The notes below the pieces were generated by a model that saw nothing but the letters and a program-made list of their open reading frames with translations, was not told the origin of the DNA and did no database searches. Positions 8,948 to 16,562 of a DNA stretch of 64,000 nt are shown here, piece after piece. The stretch's first letter is position 1. Each line of letters begins with the position of its first letter. A program made the translations under genes and the position numbers. Source of the DNA: Streptomyces swartbergensis. GTDB taxonomy: Bacteria; Actinomycetota; Actinomycetes; Streptomycetales; Streptomycetaceae. The stretch covers positions 33,029 through 97,028 of the forward strand of contig NZ_NGFN01000001.1 in the NCBI RefSeq assembly GCF_002148965.1, in the 5' to 3' direction.

Positions 8948-9613
8948 ATGCGAGAGATCGTCACCTTCGACGCCTATGCCACCCTGGTCGACTTCCAGCT
9001 CGGCCCCACCACCCTGAAGGCCTTGGAGGACCGGCTGGATCTGGACAACCTCGATGTCGACGAGTTCCTCGACGACTTCCGCGTCATGCGCTTCCAGGCC
9101 GTCCTGGAGGCCTACCGCCCTTACCACGAGATCCTGCACTCCAGCCTGCGCAACGCCATGCGCCTGCACGGCCTGGAGTACCGGAAGTCCGACGGCGACG
9201 CTCTCGTGGAGGCCGTCCCCACCTTCGGCCCGTTCCCGGAGGTCCCGGACGCCCTGCGGCAGCTCAAGACCAAGTACGAGATCGCCATCATCTCCAACAC
9301 CGACGACAACCTGATCGCGCGCAACGTCGAGAACATCGGCGTCGAGTTCGACTACGTCATCACCGCTCAGCAGGCCGGCGCCTACAAGCCGGACCGGCAG
9401 ACCTTCGAGCACGCCTTCAAGACCATGGGCGTCGAGCCGTCCCAGGTCATCCACACCGCCCAGGGCTGGGAGTACGACCACATCCCGACGCGCGACCTCG
9501 GCCTGAAGCGCCGGGTGTGGATCAACCGCTACGGCCGCAAGGGCAGCGCCGACTACCAGCCGTACGACGAACTGCCCGACATGACGGGTCTGCCGAAGCT
9601 GCTCGGCTGCTGA
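8948..9613 (+). CDS. type II HAD hydrolase (2-haloacid dehalogenase-like)
   Basis: This is a 221-residue haloacid dehalogenase superfamily protein of the type II L-2-haloacid dehalogenase group. Motif I with the nucleophilic Asp8 is FDAYATL, motif II is ISNTDDN, and the Lys of motif III is in GAYKPDR; HTAQGWEYDH matches the HVAQS..HD segment of the family. A TTG 15 bases earlier also opens the frame, but ATG 8948 has GAGG eight bases before it. A dehalogenase in an amine operon is odd; many group members turn out to be phosphatases or have unknown substrates, so dehalogenation here is not established. Confidence 0.82.
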   Translation: MREIVTFDAYATLVDFQLGPTTLKALEDRLDLDNLDVDEFLDDFRVMRFQAVLEAYRPYHEILHSSLRNAMRLHGLEYRKSDGDALVEAVPTFGPFPEVPDALRQLKTKYEIAIISNTDDNLIARNVENIGVEFDYVITAQQAGAYKPDRQTFEHAFKTMGVEPSQVIHTAQGWEYDHIPTRDLGLKRRVWINRYGRKGSADYQPYDELPDMTGLPKLLGC

Positions 9614-9664
9614 CAGCCCGGCGACACGGCGACACAGGACCGAGAACACGACAGGACGCACGCC

Positions 9665-10948
9665 ATGAAGCAGATCCCCTACTGGCTCGACACCGCTCCC
9701 GCCCTGCCCGACCGTTCCGGCAAGGACCTGCCCGACGAGGCGGACGTGGTGGTCATCGGCGGCGGCCTCACCGGCCTGTCCACCGCCTACCACGCCGCCC
9801 GCAAGGGCGCCCGGGTCGTCCTCGTCGAGAAGGACAAGGTCGGCTCGGGCGCCTCCGGGCGCAACGGCAGCATGTGCACCCAGGGCCTCACCATCAGCCC
9901 CGGCGAGGCCCGCAAGCGCTACGGCCAGGAGCGCGCCCGCGAGCTGTACGACTCCTTCCGCGAGGCGGTCGACGTGGTCGAGGAGATCACGCGGACGGAG
10001 GAGATCGACTGCGACTTCCACCGGGCGGGCCGGCTCGGAGTGGCCTTCAAGCCGCAGCACTTCGAGTCGATGCGGGCCACCCAACGCGATCTGGCCGACA
10101 ACTTCGGCCACGAGACGCAGCTCCTGACCCGCGATGAGCTGAAGTCGGAGCTGGGCTCGGACTACTACCACGGCGCCCTGCTCGACCCGCTGAGCGCCGC
10201 CCTGCACGTCGGCAAGTACGTCCACGGACTGGCAGAGGCCGCCGAACGGGCCGGTGCGGAGATCCACGAGCGGAACGCGGCCACCGGCCTCACCCGCCTG
10301 CCGGGCGGCGGTTTCGTGGTCGAGACCCTGAACGGCACGATCCGTGCCAAGCAGGTCATGGCCGCCACCGACGCCTACACCGACAAGGCGCTGCCGTGGT
10401 TCCGCAAGCGGCTCATCAACGTGGGCAGCTTCATCATCGTCACGGAGCCGCTCGGCGAGGCACGCGCCAAGGCGCTGATCCCGAACGGCCGCTTGGTGGT
10501 CGACTCCAAGAACATCGGCCACTACATCCGCCTCACGCCCGACAACCGTCTCGCCTTCGGCGGCCGGGCCCGCTTCGCCCCCTCCGACCCGGCCTCCGAC
10601 GTCAAGAGCGGCGACATCCTCAAGCGGGAGATGACCGAGATCTTCCCGCAGCTCGCCGGGGTGCGGATCGACTACGTGTGGGGCGGCATGGTCGGCTTCT
10701 CCTGGGACCGCCTCCCGCACGCGGGCGAGGCCAACGGCCTGTACTACTCCATGGGGTACTGCGGCCATGGTGTCCAGATGGCCACCTACATGGGCCGCGC
10801 GGTCGCCGAGATGATGGACGGCCGCCCGGAGGCCAACCCGCTGCGCGGCCTCGGCTTCCCGAAGGTGCCGGTCCCCTTCTACAACGGCACCCCCTGGTTC
10901 CTGCCGTTCGGCGGCGCCTACTACAAGGCGAAGGACCGCCTGCGCTGA
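9665..10948 (+). CDS. FAD-dependent amine/amino acid oxidoreductase (DAO family)
   Basis: This 427-residue flavoenzyme belongs to the D-amino acid oxidase/glycine oxidase/PuuB family. The dinucleotide-binding motif is VVVIGGGLTGLSTA (Gly32 to Gly37 region), followed by the acidic end of beta2 (VEKDKVGSGASGRNG). PuuB, which oxidises gamma-glutamylputrescine, is a known relative and fits the polyamine-type importer, but sarcosine, proline or other secondary amines are equally possible. It is the last gene before a strong hairpin. FAD is probably bound non-covalently; I see no clear covalent-attachment Cys or His. Confidence 0.85.
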   Translation: MKQIPYWLDTAPALPDRSGKDLPDEADVVVIGGGLTGLSTAYHAARKGARVVLVEKDKVGSGASGRNGSMCTQGLTISPGEARKRYGQERARELYDSFREAVDVVEEITRTEEIDCDFHRAGRLGVAFKPQHFESMRATQRDLADNFGHETQLLTRDELKSELGSDYYHGALLDPLSAALHVGKYVHGLAEAAERAGAEIHERNAATGLTRLPGGGFVVETLNGTIRAKQVMAATDAYTDKALPWFRKRLINVGSFIIVTEPLGEARAKALIPNGRLVVDSKNIGHYIRLTPDNRLAFGGRARFAPSDPASDVKSGDILKREMTEIFPQLAGVRIDYVWGGMVGFSWDRLPHAGEANGLYYSMGYCGHGVQMATYMGRAVAEMMDGRPEANPLRGLGFPKVPVPFYNGTPWFLPFGGAYYKAKDRLR

Positions 10949-10964
10949 ACAGCTCCGACACGGG

Positions 10965-11016
10965 GGACACAGCGGGGGCTTTCCTCCCAGCAGGGCGGGA
11001 GGCCCCCACGGTGTCC
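10965..11016 (+). terminator. operon-end hairpin
   Basis: A long inverted repeat lies 16 bases after the FAD oxidase stop. The outer arms are GGACAC (10965-10970) and GTGTCC (11011-11016). The inner arms are GGGGGC plus CCTCCC, with a three-base TTT bulge, and GGGAGGCCCCC (10997-11007). There is no T-run, which is usual for Streptomyces. It probably ends the ten-gene operon. Confidence 0.7.
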
Positions 11017-11084
11017 GCGTCTGACGCCCGGGTGTGGATCGATGTCAACTGATGACCCGCCAGTAGGTCACCTGTCCCGGGCCC

Positions 11085-11113
11085 TTGACTCGTGACACGG
11101 CAGTGGCCATTCT
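11085..11113 (+). promoter_or_regulatory. candidate HrdB-type promoter
   Basis: A -35 element TTGACT (11085-11090) is followed after 17 bases by CATTCT (11108-11113). The -35 is close to consensus and the -10 is weak. It would give a leader of about 100 bases for the secreted hydrolase that starts at 11224. Confidence 0.4.
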
Positions 11114-11223
11114 CGTCGCAGCTTTGGGCGAGGTCATGACAACCCGGCTCGTTCCCCGGCCTACGGGCCCCGGACGGCCGGTACGTCGTCCCCCGCCATC
11201 CCGCCGACCGAGGGACGTGGGCT

Positions 11224-13287
11224 GTGACCAGTGCCGGACGCCTGTACCGCGGACGCAAGAACGTCACCCTTGCGTCGCTCCTCCTGCTCGTGCTGGCCGT
11301 CGCGTTGGGCCCGACGCCGAGTTCGGCGGCCGGAGACGACTGGTGGAACCCGACCGCACGGCCCGCGCCGGACTCGCAGGTCAACGTCACGGGCGAGCCC
11401 TTCACCGGCACCGACGCCAAGGGCGAAGTGCGCGGCTTCGTCGACGCCCATGACCACATTTTCTCCAACGAGGCCTTCGGCGGTCGTCTGATCTGCGGAA
11501 AGCCGTTCTCCGAGCAGGGCGTCGCCGACGCGCTCAAGGACTGCCCCGAGCACTACCCGGACGGCTCGCTCGCGGTCTTCGACTTCATCACCAAGGGCGG
11601 CGACGGCAAACACGACCCGGTCGGCTGGCCCACCTTCAAGGACTGGCCGGCCCACGACTCGCTGACCCACCAGCAGAACTACTACGCCTGGGTGGAGCGG
11701 GCCTGGCGCGGCGGCCAGCGGGTGCTGGTCAACGACCTCGTCACCAACGGCGTCATCTGCTCCGTCTACTTCTTCAAGGACCGTGGCTGCGACGAGATGA
11801 CGTCCATCCGGCTCCAGGCCAAGCTGACGTACGACATGCAGTCCTTCGTCGACAAGATGTACGGCGGGCCCGGCAAGGGCTGGTTCCGGATCGTCACCGA
11901 CAGCGCGCAGGCCCGTGAGGTCATCGAGCAGGGCAAGCTGGCGGTCGTCCTCGGCGTCGAGACCTCCGAGCCCTTCGGCTGCAAGCAGATCCTGGACATC
12001 GCGCAGTGCAGCAGGGCCGACATCGACAAGGGCTTGGACGAGCTGTACGCGCTGGGCGTGCGCAGCATGTTCCTGTGCCACAAGTTCGACAACGCGCTGT
12101 GCGGTGTCCGCTTCGACTCGGGTGCGCTCGGAACGGCCATCAACGTCGGCCAGTTCCTGTCGACGGGCACCTTCTGGAAGACGGAGAAGTGCACCGGGCC
12201 CCAGCGCGACAATCCCATCGGCAACGCCTCGGCGCCCGAAGCCGAGAAGAGGCTCCCGGCGGGCCGGGAGGTCCCCTCGTACAGCGCTGACCCCCAGTGC
12301 AACGTCCGAGGACTCACCGAACTCGGCGAGTACGCCGTCCGCGGCATGATGCGGCGCGGGATGATGCTCGAGATCGACCACATGAGCGTCAAGGCCACTG
12401 GCCGGGTGCTCGACATCTTCGAGGCCAAGTCCTACCCCGGCGTGCTCTCCTCGCACAGCTGGATGGACATGGACTGGACCGAGCGGGTCTACGGCCTCGG
12501 CGGCTTCATCGCCCAGTACATGCATGGCTCCGAGGGCTTCGTCTCGGAGGCGAAGCGCACGGACGCCCTGCGCGACAAGTACGGCGTGGGCTACGGCTAC
12601 GGCACCGACATGAACGGCGTCGGCGGCTGGCCGGCCCCGCGCGGCGCGGACGCCCCCGACAAGGTCACGTACCCCTTCAAGAGCGTCGACGGCGGCTCCG
12701 TCATCGACCGGCAGACCACCGGCGAGCGCACCTGGAACCTGAACACAGACGGAGCCGCCCACTACGGCCTCGTCCCGGACTGGATCGAGGACATCCGCCG
12801 GGTCGGTGGCCAGGACGTGGTGGACGACCTCTTCCGCGGCGCCGAGTCCTACCTCGACACCTGGGGGGCCGCCGAGAACCACGAGGCCCCGGGCAATCTC
12901 GCGAACGGCTCCGCCGCGTCGGCCAGTTCCTCGGAGTGGAGCCTGTTCACGAGCTACAAGCCGCAGCGGGCCGTCGACGGCGACGGTGGTACTCGCTGGG
13001 CGAGCGACTGGAGCGACGACCAGTGGTACCAGCTCGACCTCGGGTCCCCGCAGCTCGTCAAGCGGGTCACCCTTGACTGGGAGCGCGCCTACGCGAAGTC
13101 GTACCGTATCGAGCTCTCCACCGACGGAGTGAACTGGCGAACCGCCTCGTCCACGACAGCGGGCGACGGTGGTCTGGACACCGCGAGATTCGCCGGCACA
13201 CCGGCCAGGTATGTGCGCATCCAGGGGCTGGAACGCGGCACCGACTGGGGCTACTCCCTCTGTGAGGTCGGTGTGCACACCGGCTGA
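11224..13287 (+). CDS. secreted M19-like metallohydrolase with C-terminal F5/8 type C domain
   Basis: This 687-residue protein starts at GTG 11224. A signal peptide is evident (LASLLLLVLAVALG, cleavage near SSAA, residues about 35-37). The central part resembles renal dipeptidase-type amidohydrolases: metal-ligand-like HDH in FVDAHDHIF, HKFD around residue 287, and EIDHMSVK...VLSSHSW, which matches the DVSH...ASHS pattern of M19. Residues about 557-687 form a discoidin (coagulation factor 5/8 type C) domain, with AVDGDGGTRWASD and YVRIQGL, usually a carbohydrate or surface binding module. It is probably an extracellular hydrolase targeted to a polymer. The catalytic class is inferred and the substrate unknown. 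Confidence 0.75.
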   Translation: MTSAGRLYRGRKNVTLASLLLLVLAVALGPTPSSAAGDDWWNPTARPAPDSQVNVTGEPFTGTDAKGEVRGFVDAHDHIFSNEAFGGRLICGKPFSEQGVADALKDCPEHYPDGSLAVFDFITKGGDGKHDPVGWPTFKDWPAHDSLTHQQNYYAWVERAWRGGQRVLVNDLVTNGVICSVYFFKDRGCDEMTSIRLQAKLTYDMQSFVDKMYGGPGKGWFRIVTDSAQAREVIEQGKLAVVLGVETSEPFGCKQILDIAQCSRADIDKGLDELYALGVRSMFLCHKFDNALCGVRFDSGALGTAINVGQFLSTGTFWKTEKCTGPQRDNPIGNASAPEAEKRLPAGREVPSYSADPQCNVRGLTELGEYAVRGMMRRGMMLEIDHMSVKATGRVLDIFEAKSYPGVLSSHSWMDMDWTERVYGLGGFIAQYMHGSEGFVSEAKRTDALRDKYGVGYGYGTDMNGVGGWPAPRGADAPDKVTYPFKSVDGGSVIDRQTTGERTWNLNTDGAAHYGLVPDWIEDIRRVGGQDVVDDLFRGAESYLDTWGAAENHEAPGNLANGSAASASSSEWSLFTSYKPQRAVDGDGGTRWASDWSDDQWYQLDLGSPQLVKRVTLDWERAYAKSYRIELSTDGVNWRTASSTTAGDGGLDTARFAGTPARYVRIQGLERGTDWGYSLCEVGVHTG

Positions 13288-13338
13288 CGCCCATGAGCGG
13301 GGCTTCTGCTTCGGTTCCGAGCAGGAGCTGCCACGAAT

Positions 13339-13366
13339 GAACACATGAATCACTCTTCATCTGTTC
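13339..13366. promoter_or_regulatory. ArsR/SmtB-like operator
   Basis: An inverted repeat with 11-bp arms, GAACACATGAA (13339-13349) and TTCATCTGTTC (13356-13366), has a 6-bp spacer and a single mismatch between arms. The ATGAA..TTCAT core is the type bound by metal-sensing ArsR/SmtB repressors. It sits 43 bases before the exporter start, next to a possible -10 (TATGGT, 13370-13375). No ArsR gene lies beside it. Confidence 0.6.
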
Positions 13367-13409
13367 CTGTATGGTGGGAAGGCACGCGCCCCCGCCTGAA
13401 GGACCCCCG

Positions 13410-15389
13410 ATGACCTCCACGCTCACGCCACAACCGGTCGAACGGGCCAAGCCCGCCCGCACCGGGGCCGCGCCCCGGCGGCGTACCCGTGTCCTCGCGC
13501 TCCCCGAGGCGCGCTGGGCCACTGCCGCCACCGTCTTCTTCCTGCTCGCGCTGCCCTTGCAGTTGACCGGCGCCCCCGCCTGGACTTGGGGCCCGCTCTA
13601 CGCCCTGTCGTACGTCACGGGCGGCTGGGAGCCGGGCTGGGAAGGGCTCAAGGCGCTGAAGGAGCGCACCCTCGACGTCGACCTGCTGATGGTCGTCGCC
13701 GCACTGGGCGCGGCGTCGATCGGGCAGGTCATGGACGGCGCCCTGCTCATCGTCATCTTCGCCACCTCCGGCGCGCTGGAGGCGCTGGCCACCGCCCGCA
13801 CCGCCGACTCCGTCCGCGGCCTGCTCGGTCTCGCCCCCGCCACGGCCACCCGGCTGACTCCGGACGGCGGTGAAGAGACCGTCCCCGTGGAGGAGCTGGC
13901 GGTCGGCGACACCGTCCTCGTCCGCCCCGGTGAGCGCGTCGGCGCCGACGGCCGCGTGCTGGACGGGGCGAGCGACGTGGACCAGGCGACCATCACCGGC
14001 GAGCCGCTCCCCGCGGCCAAGGAGCCGGGCGACGAGGTCTTCGCAGGCACCCTCAACGGCACCGGCGCCCTGCGGATCCGGGTCGAGCGCGACGCGTCCG
14101 ACTCGGTGATCGCCCGGATCGTCCGGATGGTGGAGGAGGCGTCCGAGACCAAGGCGCCCACGCAGCTTTTCATCGAGAAGGTCGAACAGCGCTACTCGCT
14201 GGGCATGGTGGCCGCGACCCTGGCCGTCTTCCTGGTGCCGCTCGCCTTCGGCGAGCAGCTCACCGAGGCGCTGCTGCGCGCCATGACGTTCATGATCGTG
14301 GCCTCTCCGTGCGCGGTCGTGCTGGCCACCATGCCGCCCCTGCTGTCGGCCATCGCCAACGCCGGACGGCACGGCGTGCTGGTGAAGTCGGCCGTGGTGA
14401 TGGAGCGGCTCGGCCAGGTGGACGCGGTCGCGCTGGACAAGACGGGCACGCTGACCGAGGGAAGCCCGCGCGTCACCGACGTCCGGCCGCTGCCCGGATC
14501 CGGCCTCGGCGAAGCCGAGTTGCTGACGCTGGCGGCGGCGGCCGAGCGGCCCAGTGAGCATCCGCTGGCACGGGCGGTCGTGGACGCGGCCCGCGAGCGC
14601 GGTCTCGACCTGCCGGGCGCGCAGGACTTCACCTCCGCGCCCGGCGTGGGAGTGACCGCCGTCGTGAACGGCCGAGGGGTCGCCGTCGGTGCCCCGGCCC
14701 GCCTGCTGGACGGCACCGGCAGCACGGTCACCGCCGTCGCCGGGGAACTGGAGGAGTCCGGCCGTACCGCCGTCCTGGTCCTGGTCGACGGCGCCCCCGC
14801 TGGGCTGCTCGGCATCGCCGACCGGCTGCGCCCGGACGCCGCCGCCACCGTCGCCGCGCTCACCACGCTCACCGGCACCGCCCCGACGCTGCTCACCGGC
14901 GACAACCCCCGGGCCGCCGCGCACCTCGCCGCCGAGGCCGGCATCGACGACGTGCGCGCCGGGCTGCTGCCGCAGGACAAGCTGACGGCCGTCCAGGAGA
15001 TGGAGCGGGCGGGCCGCAAGGTGCTGGTCGTCGGGGACGGCGTCAACGACGCTCCCGCCCTGGCCGCCGCGCACACCGGCGTCGCCATGGGCCGGGCGGG
15101 CTCCGACCTCGCCCTGGAGACCGCCGACGCCGTGATCGTGCGCGACGAACTCGCGGCCGTCCCCACCACCGTCGCCCTGTCCCAGCGCGCGCGCAGGCTG
15201 GTCGTCCAGAACCTCGTCATCGCCGGTGTGTTCATCGCCGGCCTCGTCGTCTGGGACCTGGCCGGAAACCTGCCGCTGCCGCTGGGCGTCGCCGGCCACG
15301 AGGGCTCCACGGTCCTGGTCGGTCTGAACGGCCTGCGTCTGCTGCGGGAGGCGGCCTGGCAGCGGGCGGCCGCCGAGGGCACCGGCTGA
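13410..15389 (+). CDS. P1B-4-type metal-exporting ATPase (CtpD/CoaT-like)
   Basis: This is a 659-residue heavy-metal P-type ATPase. The phosphorylated Asp is D343 in DKTGTLTEG; TGEPLPA (actuator), SEHPLA and GDGVNDAPAL are all present. The membrane metal motif is SPC (ASPCAVVLAT) rather than CPC, and the last helix region carries HEGST, the pair that defines the P1B-4 group exporting cobalt, iron or zinc. There is no N-terminal CxxC metal-binding domain, also typical of this group. An in-frame ATG at 13371 exists, but ATG 13410 has GAAGGA seven bases upstream and clears the promoter/operator. It probably gives cobalt or iron tolerance under control of an ArsR-type sensor. Confidence 0.88.
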   Translation: MTSTLTPQPVERAKPARTGAAPRRRTRVLALPEARWATAATVFFLLALPLQLTGAPAWTWGPLYALSYVTGGWEPGWEGLKALKERTLDVDLLMVVAALGAASIGQVMDGALLIVIFATSGALEALATARTADSVRGLLGLAPATATRLTPDGGEETVPVEELAVGDTVLVRPGERVGADGRVLDGASDVDQATITGEPLPAAKEPGDEVFAGTLNGTGALRIRVERDASDSVIARIVRMVEEASETKAPTQLFIEKVEQRYSLGMVAATLAVFLVPLAFGEQLTEALLRAMTFMIVASPCAVVLATMPPLLSAIANAGRHGVLVKSAVVMERLGQVDAVALDKTGTLTEGSPRVTDVRPLPGSGLGEAELLTLAAAAERPSEHPLARAVVDAARERGLDLPGAQDFTSAPGVGVTAVVNGRGVAVGAPARLLDGTGSTVTAVAGELEESGRTAVLVLVDGAPAGLLGIADRLRPDAAATVAALTTLTGTAPTLLTGDNPRAAAHLAAEAGIDDVRAGLLPQDKLTAVQEMERAGRKVLVVGDGVNDAPALAAAHTGVAMGRAGSDLALETADAVIVRDELAAVPTTVALSQRARRLVVQNLVIAGVFIAGLVVWDLAGNLPLPLGVAGHEGSTVLVGLNGLRLLREAAWQRAAAEGTG

Positions 15390-15407
15390 GCTGTGGGCGG
15401 CCGTCCG

Positions 15408-16475
15408 TCAGCGTCCCCGCGGCGGGCCGCTGCTGGCACGCACGACCAGGTCCACGGGGACGAGCGTGTCGACTCGGGGCGGTGCTCCGGGGCCGTCGAT
15501 GCGGTCCAGGAGGAGCCGCAGGGAACGGGTGCCGATCTCGGCGAAGTCGGTGCGGACGGTGGTCAGCGGCGGCAGGAGATGCGCGGCCTCGGGGATGTCG
15601 TCGTAGCCGACGACGCTGACGTCCCCGGGGACGGCCCGCCCGGACTCGTGCAGGGCGTGCAGCAGGCCCAGGGCCATCTGGTCGTTCGAGGCGAACACCG
15701 CCGTCACCTCCGGCCGCCGGGCCAGCCGGCGGCCCAGGTCGTAGCCGGAGTCGGCGCTCCAGTCCCCGGCGAGCGGGGCCGGGATGTCCGCACCGGCCGC
15801 CTGGAGCGTCGACTGCCAGCTCGCCAGGCGGTGGTCGGCGGAGGTCCAGCCCGCGGGGCCCGCGATGTGCCAGACCGTGGCGTGCCCGAGGCCGAGGAGG
15901 TGCTCGGTGGCCTTGCGGGCGCCGGTGCGGGAGTCGCCGGTGACCAGGGGCGTGCTGTCGTCGAGGGCGCTCTCCAGCACCACCAGGGGAGTCCCCACGT
16001 CGGTCTCCGCCAGGGCCCGGCCCACCCACTGCTGCGGGGCGATCGCGATGACGCCGTCCGCGCCCTCGGCCGACAGCCGGTTCACGGCCTCCACGACGGT
16101 GTCGCGGTCGGCCGTGTCGAGCGCGATGGAGCTCACCAGGTAACCGGCCTCCTGCGCCGCGGTGTTGATGGCCGTCAGGATGGAGGCGGGCCCGTACCGG
16201 GCGGCGTCGAAGGAGATGACCCCCAGCATCCGCGTCCGACCGCTGGCCAGCGACCGCGCGCTGCGGCTGGGCCGGTAGCCGAGCGTGCGCATGGCGTCCA
16301 GGACCGCCTCGCGCGTCTCGGGCCGGACGGCCGGATGGTCGTTGAGCACCCGGGAGACGGTCTGCTTGGAGACGCCCGCCAGCCGGGCCACGTCGGCCAT
16401 CACCGGCCGCGCCCCCGCGAAGTTGCGCCTGCTGCGGCCCTTGGGGACAGGGCTGTCGGTGGCGCTCGGTGTCAT
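15408..16475 (-). CDS. LacI-family transcriptional regulator of the GH35 operon
   Basis: This 355-residue repressor has a LacI helix-turn-helix near the N-terminus (MADVARLAGVSKQTVSRVLN) followed by the hinge region (RPSRSARSLASG) and a periplasmic-binding-protein-like sugar domain. ATG at 16475 is chosen because GAGGAA precedes it at good spacing; the frame is open 57 bases further. It is the last gene of a minus-strand set MFS, GH35, GH35, LacI. The palindrome upstream of the MFS gene is its likely operator, so it probably responds to a beta-galactoside. It converges on the metal ATPase with an 18-bp gap. Confidence 0.88.
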   Translation of the reverse strand: MTPSATDSPVPKGRSRRNFAGARPVMADVARLAGVSKQTVSRVLNDHPAVRPETREAVLDAMRTLGYRPSRSARSLASGRTRMLGVISFDAARYGPASILTAINTAAQEAGYLVSSIALDTADRDTVVEAVNRLSAEGADGVIAIAPQQWVGRALAETDVGTPLVVLESALDDSTPLVTGDSRTGARKATEHLLGLGHATVWHIAGPAGWTSADHRLASWQSTLQAAGADIPAPLAGDWSADSGYDLGRRLARRPEVTAVFASNDQMALGLLHALHESGRAVPGDVSVVGYDDIPEAAHLLPPLTTVRTDFAEIGTRSLRLLLDRIDGPGAPPRVDTLVPVDLVVRASSGPPRGR

Positions 16476-16562
16476 GACGGGTGATTCCTCGGCGTCGGTT
16501 ACGGCGGTCCTGACCCCGCCCGGCAGGAGCACAGCATAGGCCGGGCGGGGCCCGCGGGGTTC

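Noticed and set aside
11161..13353. A 730-codon minus-strand frame opposite the secreted M19-like gene
   Set aside because: Valine/glycine/arginine-rich shadow composition and no motif; the plus strand has signal peptide and domain evidence.
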